From Neocallimastix lanati (nom. inval.) (taxonomy: Eukaryota; Neocallimastigomycota; Neocallimastigomycetes; Neocallimastigales; Neocallimastigaceae): DNA of 40,000 nucleotides. Position numbers and translations under genes: made by a program. A model generated the notes under the pieces. The model was not told where the DNA came from. It saw only the letters and a list, made by a program, of their open reading frames with translations, and made no database searches. Of the stretch, positions 12,596 through 21,770 are shown one piece after another; the stretch's first letter is position 1, and every line of letters begins with the position of its first letter. The stretch lies in the NCBI GenBank assembly GCA_016946835.1, contig JACVTC010000014.1, positions 1,587,501-1,627,500 of the forward strand, read 5' to 3'.

Positions 12596-13660
12596 TTTTT
12601 TTTTTTTTAGACAAGGAAGAGAATACACTTTCATAATTTTATTAATTTCATTATAAAAAATACATGTAGGTAAAAAGTACAATTTGAAATTAAAAATAAA
12701 AATAAAAGTTAAAAAATAAAAATAAAAAAGCTCAAAAATAATATTTATTTCGTCAAGTTGTACAATGGGGAATTTTTCCTTCCTAACCAATAAAAAAAAT
12801 AATAAAACCTAGAAGTAATATCTTTAAAATAGATATAGAAGCAATAATTTCTAACTTTTTCCCATTTATTGATGATAACGCCTCTGTTAATAATTTTTTG
12901 AGCTTTAGAATATCTGCTCTTATTTGAACCAAAGAGAGGAACATTATATAAAACAAGAATAAGAATAAAGGAAATTAACACGTATTTCTTCAATGGGAGA
13001 GGAATAGATTTATTAATAAGAAATCCAAAGTACGAATTTAACTTGACATTTAAATTACTATTTAATTTGGATTGTATAGGTTTCAATGATAAAGATTCAT
13101 CAAAAGGAATATCATGATAAGTATAGTTGTCAGTTTTAGGTAATTTGTTACTACCAATAAAGAAAGATGGATCTTCGTAATTTATAATTTAACGAAGTTA
13201 AATTGGTTTTTCAACAAGAGTAGCACACTTATTTATTCCAAAAGTCATTTCATTTTTAATGAACCTTATTCAATATTTTCTTAAAAACTTGTTTAGATGG
13301 AGCAACTAAAATAATATCATTGGCAAAAAGTCCACCACAACAATACTGAGATTCTAAATATACAACATACTTATCACAATCATCCAGTACATCATTAATG
13401 AACAAATTGAATAAAATAGGAGAAAGAGGGTATCCTTATCTAACACCACGATTAATCAAAAATTCTTCTGAGAGATTACCATTAAAAAAAGTGCGAGCTT
13501 TAGAGGATGGATAAAGGTACCTTAAAAACAGATGGCATTTACCTCTAATTCCTAAGTTATATAATTTGGTCAAAATATTAAAGATAGGTACTAAATCATA
13601 GGTTTTTTCAAGATCAAGAAAAGCAAGATAAGTGAAATTTCCATTTTTTTTTTTTAACGG
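12596..13660 (-). mobile_element. LINE copy 2, internally deleted and inactivated
   Basis: The copy begins on the plus strand with a T-run (12596-12608, the poly-A tail in sense) followed by AGACAAGGAAGAGAATACAC, the 3' tip shared with copies 4, 5 and 6. About 230 bp of 3' region is joined directly to the RT thumb region (GSNKSR..KAQKIINRG), so the CCHC knuckle region is missing. Further on are the RT palm (CCGGLFANDIIL) and the start of the RT palm (YLAFLDLEKTYDLVP). The catalytic FADD is changed to FAND, a stop breaks the RQGCPLSP block, and the 5' end is truncated near 13660. Confidence 0.85.
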
Positions 13661-13840
13661 CAGCAAACTTATTTCATCTTTATTAATTAAATATATGATA
13701 AAATACATGTAATAAAAAGAAAAAAAAGATAAAAATTAAACAAAAAAAAAAAAAAATACAAAATAAAATAAAATAATGGTATAATCTATTCTAGTTTCAT
13801 TTAATTAATATCTGTAAGACTTCACAAGGGCATTATTATA
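13661..13840. other. AT-rich gap between LINE copies 2 and 3
   Basis: A-rich sequence without a gene. The stretch ATTATTATAC at 13831-13840 recurs at 17649-17658 and may be the target-site duplication of LINE copy 3. Confidence 0.4.
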
Positions 13841-16800
13841 CAGTAGTATAATAATTAATTTTGACTTCGCAATGTTAATCATAATTTTAAGATACAAAAT
13901 TATGATCTTCATTAGTTGCGCTAGCCCTGATGGCCTGTCTTACTGTTTCTTCAGCATTGACGCTCTTGGTAGTAATAGTACGATTCGATTTGAACCTATT
14001 GAACAAAGACCATTGCTGGCCAATAGCAATAGGTATAATCGATTGGAGAAGTGCCGCAGTAACCACCAAGAATGGAATATCAGAATAAGCACCTGATTTC
14101 ATCTAGCACTTAAATAGATCCTTCCATTCCCTTGTACTGTTATTAATACTTCGACCTCCAAGAAGGAAATTAAACACTTTTTCACACACACTAGAATCAA
14201 TATACACATTATTTTCAATACTATTACTAACATTACTAAAAATACTATTACTAATATTACTATAACTATTATTACTATTACTATTATTACTATTACTATT
14301 ATTACTATTACTATTATCATTATTACTATTAACAATATCATTTGTTAGGTTGCCACAGTAAAAAGCATTATATAAAAATAAAATTTTATCATTAACTTTA
14401 CTACGAATATGATTGAAAAAAGGACAATCAATTAACCAATGACTTATCCATTGTTTATTACTTTTACAACAGGGACAAAAATTAGGACACATTTGATCTA
14501 CTATTTTTGCAGCTTTAGCAATTCTAGCATCTAATCTATATCCGCTTCGTGCTCTCAATAGCTAATAGAAACCATATGAAAGATCAAGATATTCATAACA
14601 AAGTTTAATAAATTTTGATGTTTCTTCGAATTTGTTTTTGTCATAAAACTCAGCTTTAATAGAATTGATTTTTATATCTCTTTTCCAATAAAAATCCTTG
14701 ATTTTATTATCGTTATTACCTCTTTTCTCTAGTTTACGTTTAAGAGTTCTACTTTCTTTTGTCCATGTATATTTTCTAGATTTTGGAATATTATTAACTA
14801 AATAGGAAATAATACAATTTGAATCTTTCCATTTATCAAAACATTTGACTTGAGACAAAGCACACTTAGCTGACAATGGAGGAATATTTAAATCTTTTGA
14901 AATAGAATATACATTAATAAATGATTTGGCTTTTTGTATACCTGCAATCCATCTTAATCCATTATTAATTAATTTCTGAGTATTATTTGTTCTAGCTTTA
15001 TTTGAACCAAGTAAAGGCGCAAAGTAAGAGACTTTACTAAGTACATAAGAGTTAATTATAATCTTCTTAAATGGAATAGGAATTTTGGAATTTGAAAGAA
15101 ATTTACTAACAGAAAAGAGAGTTTTAGTAACTTTAGAGTTAAGTAATTTAATAATAGGGTTCAACAATAAGCTTTTATCAAATGATATGCCTAAATAGGT
15201 ATAACATTTAGTTATTGGGATTGGTTGACCAGCAAGATAAAAAGTAGGATCTCTTATATTTTGAAAAAGAGGTGTGTCTGGTCGAATCACCATCGTTGCA
15301 CACTTGTTAATTCCAAAATTTATCATATTAAATTTAGTCCATTCATTTACCTTCTTAAGCATTTTTTTTAACTTAGTTCTTGATGGTGCGCAAAGAATAA
15401 TATCATCTGCAAAGAGTCCACCACAACATCTAGATTCGCCTAATGGAATTCCAAGTTCAGAAAAATCATTAAAAATGTCATTAATAAAAAGATTGAAAAG
15501 AATTGGTGATAGTGGACAACCTTGTCTAACTCCTTTCATAATATTAAAAGATTCCGAATATTGATCATCAATTTTAACACTGGCTTTGGAAGTCAAACAT
15601 AGATTTTTTATAAATTGATAACATTTACCTCTAATACCTAAAGCATCTAATTTATATAAAATATTACCTATTGGAACAGAATCATATGCCTTTTTTAAAT
15701 CTAGAAAAGAAAGGTAAGTTTCTTTATTATCATTTTTTCGCCTTTTGACAAATTTCTCGAATTGAAATAAATAAACTAACACATTCTTCTTTAGTACGAA
15801 ATCCAAATTGCTCTGGCCTAATAAAATTATTTTTAAGTCCATATTCCGAAATTCTTTTGGAGACTATTTTCGAAATGAGTTTAATACCATTGTTAATCAG
15901 AGAGATACCTCGATAATTGTCACAATCAGATAGATCATCTCCTTTTTTAGGAATAGATATAATACTTGCTTCATTCCAAGAGCTAGGAAATTCTCCATTC
16001 CAAATTCTTGAGTATATCTTCTGTAAACAATTTAAACCAGAAGAAGAATTATTTACTGAATTTTCGTCATCCGGAGGAATTAAAGCTTTATAAAATTCAA
16101 TAGGAATTCCATCCGGGCCTGAAGCTTTATAATTTGGAGTAGCTAAAATTGCTTCTTTAATTTCTTCTATACTGATGTCTTGATGTATATCCCATTCATT
16201 GTGTCTCTTATACCTAATTGTACCATTGGAAAATTTATTAGACCATTCGATTAATGCACTACTAATATCAGAATGGCTTGAAGCAAGTTTTTTAAAGTGA
16301 TTGTGCCATACTTCTAACTGTTCTTTAGTAGAAGTAGCTAGTTTACCATTTTTGTCCTTTACTGGAGAATTTGACATATTTTTAAATTTATCTACTTTTG
16401 CTGTTATTTTAAGCCATTTCCAAGCTTTCTCAGGGTTATGAGATTTCATATATTCACATCCTGTATTGATCCAATGTTGGTATTCAGTTTTCCTATAAAT
16501 ATTACACATATGATGAATAATTTTGCACATTCTATTATATTTTTCAATTAATTCTTCAAATTCATCTAAATTATGATAAGAACCTCTTCTTTTAATGGTT
16601 TTATAAAATTTCATTTTGAATTTTTGCAAATTAAATATTTTTTGTGACATATAAAAAAAAGATTTTCTAACTTCTGATATTGACGTGATATTAAGTTCCA
16701 TAGCAATATTGAATGAAGTTGAAATAAATTTCTTAGAAATATCATCAATACTAATATTAGGATCTGGAATCACTTCCTCTAAAACACTAAAATAGTTGTT

Positions 16801-17648
16801 GTCAAAAATTGATTCTTTTTCATTTATACATTTTAATCTATCCCATTTAACTGTCTTTTTAGGCAGAGAGAAAGAATTATCTGAATTAACTGATGAAAAA
16901 CATTTACCTTTTATTAATAAAGGTTTATGATCCGAAATGGGGGGAAAGTCAATAAAAGTACCATATGAAAGTAAATCTAACATATGATCATTGACAATCG
17001 CATGATCTATATCAGATTCTCTATTACCTCTACTCCATGAAATTGGGGAGCCCCATAAGGGAAGAATTTTCCAATTACTAAATTTAGAGAGCAATTTACC
17101 TAATTTCTCAGTAGGTAAATTAAAATCACCAACCAACATTGAAGGATGAGAAGAGTGACTATTTAACCACGACAATATTTCAATTCTAGCAGCTCTAGCA
17201 TGAAAGCTATGTACGTACACATTACCAATAGAACATTTAGTGAAATTCCAAAAATTATAAGTATACAAGGAAATAATATACTCATAAGTGTTGTTTTCAA
17301 GAGAGGCTTGACAAGAATTATGAAACCCTATATAAAGTCTTCTTTTACCGGGAATTTCGTTATTAGCTTTTTTGAAGAAATGTTTATAGTTTTTTAAAGA
17401 AACTCGACACGGATATTTACTGCTAGAACCTGAACCATTTCCTGTTTCTTGAAAGCATAAGAAAAGTAGTTTGTACATTGAAATAAAGAATTCAACACTG
17501 TCTTTTTTATCAAAGTTCCATCCATTAGTATTCCAACTGACACATAGAGAAAATTCTTTAACTGTATTATTATTAATATGAGTGTTATTAATATTATTGG
17601 AATTATTAATAAAGATTACATTAAAAATTGAAAAGTAATTTAGATTTT
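13841..17648 (-). mobile_element. LINE copy 3, nearly complete ORF2 with APE endonuclease and RT
   Basis: The body of the element covers endonuclease, RT, a CCHC zinc knuckle and a C-terminal extension. It differs from the other copies in its C-terminal half and lacks the shared 3' tip and poly-A run, so it belongs to a different subfamily. The right-hand limit is set where the endonuclease frame meets TAA TAA TAA at about 17650. A 10-bp repeat ATTATTATAC flanks it (13831-13840 and 17649-17658), a possible but weak target-site duplication. Confidence 0.75.
13887..17648 (-). pseudogene. LINE copy 3 ORF2: AP endonuclease, reverse transcriptase, CCHC knuckle
   Basis: This protein nicks target DNA and reverse-transcribes the element RNA. 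Reading from 17648 down: endonuclease with WNTNGWN, CFQETG, LVGDFNLP, SDIDHA and SDHKPLL, so the catalytic residues are present. The RT follows, with SGPDGIPIEFYK, SIISIPKKGD, FGFRTKEEC, DLKKAYDSVP, GVRQGCPLSP and FADDIIL (about 15402-15413). A CCHC knuckle (CPCC...HWLIDC) is at about 14430-14495. Three lesions are visible: a one-base frameshift near 15745 in an A-rich stretch, TAG at 14562-14564 and TAG at 14103-14105. A Ser/Asn repeat lies near the C-terminus (about 14230-14345). No ATG precedes the endonuclease in frame until 17478, so the start is probably lost. Recent but dead. Confidence 0.88.
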
Positions 17649-17709
17649 ATTATTATACTAGTTGCTGAACCCCCTCAGAAATCATACAGCTTAGGTTCCA
17701 TCATTGGGT

Positions 17710-17718
17710 TTCGACCTC

Positions 17719-17723
<5 letters not shown>
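17710..17723. repeat. Left target-site duplication of LINE copy 4
   Basis: TTCGACCTCAAGAT, 14 bp, is repeated exactly at 20260-20273 and brackets LINE copy 4 together with the insertion inside it. Confidence 0.88.
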
Positions 17724-17753
<30 letters not shown>

Positions 17754-17978
17754 CAGGGAAGAGAATACACTTCCAAAACTTTATTAATTTTATTTTAAAA
17801 AATACATGTAGGTGAAAAGTACATTTGAAATTAAAAATAAAAAAAAAATATAAAAAATAAAAAATAAAAAGCTCGAAAATACTATGTATTTCGGCAAGTT
17901 GTACTATGCGGGAATTTTTCCCTTCCTAACAAATAAAAAAGAAATAAAACCTAGAAGTAACATCTTTAAAATAGATAG

Positions 17979-17991
17979 TGTGGTGTCCACT

Positions 17992-17993
<2 letters not shown>
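17979..17993. repeat. Left target-site duplication of LINE copy 5
   Basis: TGTGGTGTCCACTAA, 15 bp, occurs here and again at 20143-20157, immediately outside the two ends of LINE copy 5. The same bases also occur inside copy 5 at the homologous place, because the target was a sister copy. Confidence 0.92.
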
Positions 17994-18032
<39 letters not shown>

Positions 18033-20142
18033 CAGGGAAGAGAATACACTTCCAAAAACTTTATTAAATTTTATTTTAATAAATACATGTAGGTGAAAAG
18101 TACATTAGAAATTAAAAATAAAAAATTAAAAAATAAAAAATAAAAAATAAAAAAGCTCGAAAATACTATGTATTTCGGCAAGTTGTACTATGCGGGAATT
18201 TTACCCTTCCTATCAAATAAAAAAGAAATAAAATTTAGAAGTAACATCCTTAAAATAGATAGTGTGGTGTCCACTAAACTCTCCCCGGATTCATCATTTA
18301 TTGAGCTACTAGGGCGAGAATCACCCTTCGTAGTAATAGATGATAATCCTGTATTTTCATTATGCCTTATCAGTACGACGTCGACGCTCTTGGTTAAGTT
18401 TGATATTTTGCAATACCTATCAAATAATAGCTCAAACGAACTACTTATGATAGGTATTGCATTTGTTAAGAATTCCGCCAAGCCCACAATTTTTGGAACA
18501 GGTGACTCAGATGAACCTTTGAAAAGTAGTTCATTTAAATGTCTCTGTTCCCCACTATCGAAATGTAGTTCATTTAAAACTAAAGTCCCACCAAGAAGGA
18601 ACAAGTATATATAATGATTGATATAATCTTCAAAATCAGAAATAGAGTCATAGGAAGAAAGAGGATTAAACGCTCTAATCTTCCTAAGGAATAAAACATA
18701 GAGATCATCGATGAAATTTAAAGAATTCCATCTAAAAGATGCAAGAGCATCACATTTAAAAATCCAATGTTCAAAAGATTGATTACCTTCACCACAACAT
18801 GGGCAGGACTTTGGACAATCTTCTGAAACTCTACCCATTCTAATAGCAATAGTAGTATTGTATTTATAACCACAGCGTAAACGTATAATCCACGAAAATC
18901 CTAAGTTGAATTGGGGATATTTTAAGCTAAGCATTATTATAGCTTTATTGTTTGAGAACTTGTTACTATCGTAGTTTTGACCTTTAATACCTTGAAATCT
19001 GGAAACTGATTTCCAGTAACGTTCTATAATATCGTCATATTTTACACATTTATATTTTTTGATTTTTTTATATAGTGTTCTAGATTCTTTAGTCCAGGAA
19101 TAATAAGGCATTTTGGGAATAGATTTAATAAGATCCTTTATGATACAGTTTGATTTACTCCATTTTGCAAATGATTTAATCTGTAAGGCTGCGCAGATAC
19201 CAGCAATAGGAGGGATGCTTAGATCTCGAGATAAAGCATAAGTACTCATTGTTGAATTATGTCTAATATAGTCATTGTTTTCTGTATTTGTTTTACCATT
19301 TTTAGAGAAGGAACCGATACACCAAAATAGACCAGTATTAATTAATGTTTGAATTCTAGCCGTTCTAGATTTGTTTGAACCAAGTAAAGGAGAATAATAA
19401 ATTACTTTACTAATAACAAAGGATTGAAGAACTTTTTTCTTGTATACAATAGGAATAAGTTTATTTGAAAAGAAACGTGTAAATGAAAGAAGGGATTTTC
19501 TAACTTTAAAATGCATGTGAGATATAATGTGTTCTAGTAGGAGATCATCTGAAAAAGGAATACCAAGATAGACATAACTAGAAACTTTAGGAATATCATT
19601 CTTTCCTAAATAGAAGGTTGGATCACTATAGTTTGGAGGAGGTTGGAAGTTCATTGGTTTTATAACCATAGTTGCACACTTTTCAATACCAAAAGTCATT
19701 TCATTTAAATTAGCCCATTTATGTACCTTTTTTAATAATTTTTCTAAATTTTTTGCACTTGGAGCAATGAGAACAACATCATCAGCAAAGAGTCCACCAC
19801 AACACTTTTTTCTTCCAACATTAACACCATACTTTTCACAGTCATTTAGTATATCATTGATGAATAAATTGAATAAGATTGGAGATAAAGGACAACCTTG
19901 ACGAACACCTCTTTTAATAGGAAATTCATTTGATAACATTGAAGCAAATCGAGCACGTGCTTTAGATGAAGTATATAAATTACAAAGAAAATCAAAACAT
20001 TTACCGCGTACTCCATAGTGATATAATTTAGTAAGAATGTTAAAAATAGGAACTGAATCATAAGCTTTTTTAAGATCTAAAAAAGCTAAATATGTGAATT
20101 TTCCTTGGAATTTTCTTCTTTGACAAATTTCTCTAACGGAAA
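17994..20142 (-). mobile_element. LINE copy 5, 5'-truncated, inserted into copy 4
   Basis: A 2149-bp insertion: 36-T run (17994-18029, sense poly-A tail), 3' tip, 3' region, and an uninterrupted ORF2 fragment that ends abruptly at 20142 inside the RT. It is bracketed by the 15-bp duplication. Its open frame and long tail make it the youngest LINE in the window. Confidence 0.92.
18188..20142 (-). pseudogene. LINE copy 5 ORF2 fragment: reverse transcriptase and CCHC knuckle
   Basis: About 650 codons are open without a stop from the truncation point at 20142. Visible: YLAFLDLKKAYDSVP, GVRQGCPLSP, FADDVVL (about 19778-19789), GSNKSRTARIQTLIN, and a CCHC knuckle (CPCC...EHWIFKC, about 18770-18815). 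A C-terminal extension with LAEFLTNAIPI and a Ser/Asp-rich tail (INDESGESLVDTT) follows, ending in DRKGKIPA. The endonuclease and the first RT blocks are absent because of 5' truncation, so it cannot retrotranspose on its own although nothing else looks broken. Confidence 0.88.
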
Positions 20143-20157
20143 TGTGGTGTCCACTAA
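20143..20157. repeat. Right target-site duplication of LINE copy 5
   Basis: Exact 15-bp copy of 17979-17993. Confidence 0.92.
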
Positions 20158-20259
20158 ACTCTCCCCGGATTCATCATTTATTGAACTACTAAGGCAAGAT
20201 TCATCCTTCGTAGAAATAGATGACGATCCTGTATTATCATTATGCCTTATCAGTACGAC

Positions 20260-20273
20260 TTCGACCTCAAGAT
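20260..20273. repeat. Right target-site duplication of LINE copy 4
   Basis: Exact 14-bp copy of 17710-17723. Confidence 0.88.
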
Positions 20274-20434
20274 AAGTATCCTTATTTTCATAATTTATTG
20301 ACACATGTTCAAATAATACTGCCTAGTGGTAAAGTTATCACTATTTTCACTATTACTATAATTATAATACCTATTTCCTATTAATACTATTATAATTAAC
20401 TACATAATTGCTTTTGAATAATTTTTACCACTTC

Positions 20435-20437
<3 letters not shown>

Positions 20438-20473
<36 letters not shown>

Positions 20474-20494
20474 CAGGGAAGAGAATACACTTCC
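20438..20494 (-). mobile_element. LINE copy 6, only the 3' tip and tail
   Basis: A 33-T run is followed by AGACAGGGAAGAGAATACAC and TTCC, identical to the 3' tip of copies 4 and 5, and then unrelated sequence. Only 24 bp of element were inserted. The 7-bp CACTTCC on each side could be a duplication, but it overlaps the element's own bases, so this is uncertain. Confidence 0.85.
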
Positions 20495-21044
20495 TTAATA
20501 TTCATAATTAACTCATACATATCAAATTACCTAAGTTACCAATAAAAATACATATTAAATTACCTAAATTACCAATAAATAAAACATTTTAATTATATTC
20601 AACACCCATATAAACTTTTTTAATAATTCATACTTTCTTTTATTTTTAATTATCGATTTTAATTTTTTTATAATACAACTTTTTTTTTTTTTTTTAAATA
20701 AAAAATGTTTTACTTTCATTTTTTATTATTATTAGATAATAATTTAATAAATAATTTAAATATTGAATTATTTTATATTTTTTTTTATGAAATTAATGCG
20801 AAATAATCATTGAAGTATGCAATATTTTTCCTATTTAATAAAAAAATATTTATTTTCTTCCAAACTTCTTTAACGCTTTAGTTCAATTTGAAATTTTAAA
20901 ACTAAAAATTTCATACTCTAATAAAAATATTACTATAAATGTTTTTTTTATCTATTCGTATAAAAAAAATATTTTTAAATATCAAAACATTTTGATATTT
21001 ACTGTACTAAATTAATAATAAAATATCAAATTTTAAATATTAAT
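20495..21044. other. AT-rich spacer
   Basis: It lies downstream of the small secreted-protein gene. It contains T and A runs and short duplicated phrases (CAAATTACCTAAGTTACCAATAAA-like, twice near 20523-20580). No gene is seen. Confidence 0.6.
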
Positions 21045-21770
21045 CTAATATAAAGCCATAATAGCAGCAACAATAGCAGCTAATAAAGTACCAGCAACCT
21101 TAGAAGAACCACTGTTAATATCAGTTTCAGTAAAGTTACCAGCGGCAGTTGGGGTAGCAGCAGCTGAACTACTGCTAGCAGAAGCACCAGCGGCACCAGC
21201 AGCTACACCAGCACCAAGGGCTCCAGATCCAGCATTACTAGATCCAGCATTACTAGATCCAGCATTACCAGCTGTAGTTTTAGTAGTACCAGTAGCTGGG
21301 GTTGATTGAGCTTCTGGTGGAATAGTCTTAGCTGGTCTATTAGCAGAAATAGATGAAAGGAATTCACTTGGTGGAGCCTTAGTAGTCTTAGTAGTACCAG
21401 AACTTGGAAGTGCCTTAGCTGGAGCATCTTGGGAATCTTGAGAATTGGAAGATCCTTTAAGGGCATCTTCTGGAATTGACTTTGTACCTTGAGCGTACTA
21501 TTTATATATAATTAATAATTTTTATTAGACTTTAATATCAAACATATTTTATCACATTTATTTTTGAAAATCATAATTTAAAATAAAAATTAATTTAAAT
21601 TATTTTTTTTTATTCTATTTTTAGTACTTTTTTCATCACTATTCCTAATAAACATTATAATAATATATTTTAAATATATTAAATTATATCTTTATTTTCT
21701 TTTATAATAGATATATATTTACAGCTAAAGCAAGTAAAGCAAAGAAGTAGAAGAAAGCGTACTTGTTCAT
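21045..21770 (-). CDS. Small secreted, probably GPI-anchored Ala/Ser/Thr-rich protein
   Basis: Two exons, 21770-21723 and 21497-21045, are joined in phase 0 by a 225-nt GT-AG intron, giving 166 residues. The N-terminus (MNKYAFFYFFALLALA) is a signal peptide and fills exon 1 exactly. The mature part is low complexity, with TTK/TTA motifs, three tandem NAGSS units (about 94-107), an Ala/Gly/Ser stretch, one NFT glycosylation site (137) and NSGSS (144-148). The last 15 residues are hydrophobic and small (GTLLAAIVAAIMALY), the usual layout of a GPI-attachment signal. It is likely a cell-wall or surface mucin-like protein; no enzyme domain is seen. The GC-richer third positions (GCT, GGT, ACT, CCA) stand out from the surroundings and suggest high expression. 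A different-frame Leu-rich reading of the same bases is a shadow. Confidence 0.82.

Larger units (their letters stand above)
17724..20259 (-). mobile_element. LINE copy 4, short 5'-truncated copy split by copy 5
   Basis: The left part runs from the T-run ending at 17750 (sense poly-A tail) to 17993. The right part is 20158-20259. Joined, they match the 3' end of copy 5 (18030-18395) closely and encode only the last residues of ORF2 (VVLIRHN, INDESGESLVDTT) and the 3' tip AGACAGGGAAGAGAATACAC. The copy is about 370 bp once copy 5 is removed, and lies between exact 14-bp duplications. Confidence 0.88.

Noticed and set aside
13872-14341. Plus-strand frame at 13872 and poly-Ile/Val minus frame at 14099
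   Set aside because: Shadows of the LINE copy 3 C-terminal region, whose true frame matches the other copies.
15274-15564. Plus-strand frame of 96 codons
   Set aside because: Antisense to the conserved RT palm of LINE copy 3.
18168-18614. Plus-strand frame of 148 codons
   Set aside because: Antisense to the C-terminal extension of LINE copy 5 ORF2.
20086-20304. Minus-strand 72-codon protein containing INDESGESLVDTT
   Set aside because: It joins the tail of LINE copy 4 to an off-frame piece of copy 5 across the insertion junction at 20142/20143; not a gene.
21203-21466. Leu-rich 87-codon minus-strand frame
   Set aside because: Shifted frame of the secreted-protein gene; the Ala/Ser/Thr frame has signal peptide, splice sites and a C-terminal anchor signal.
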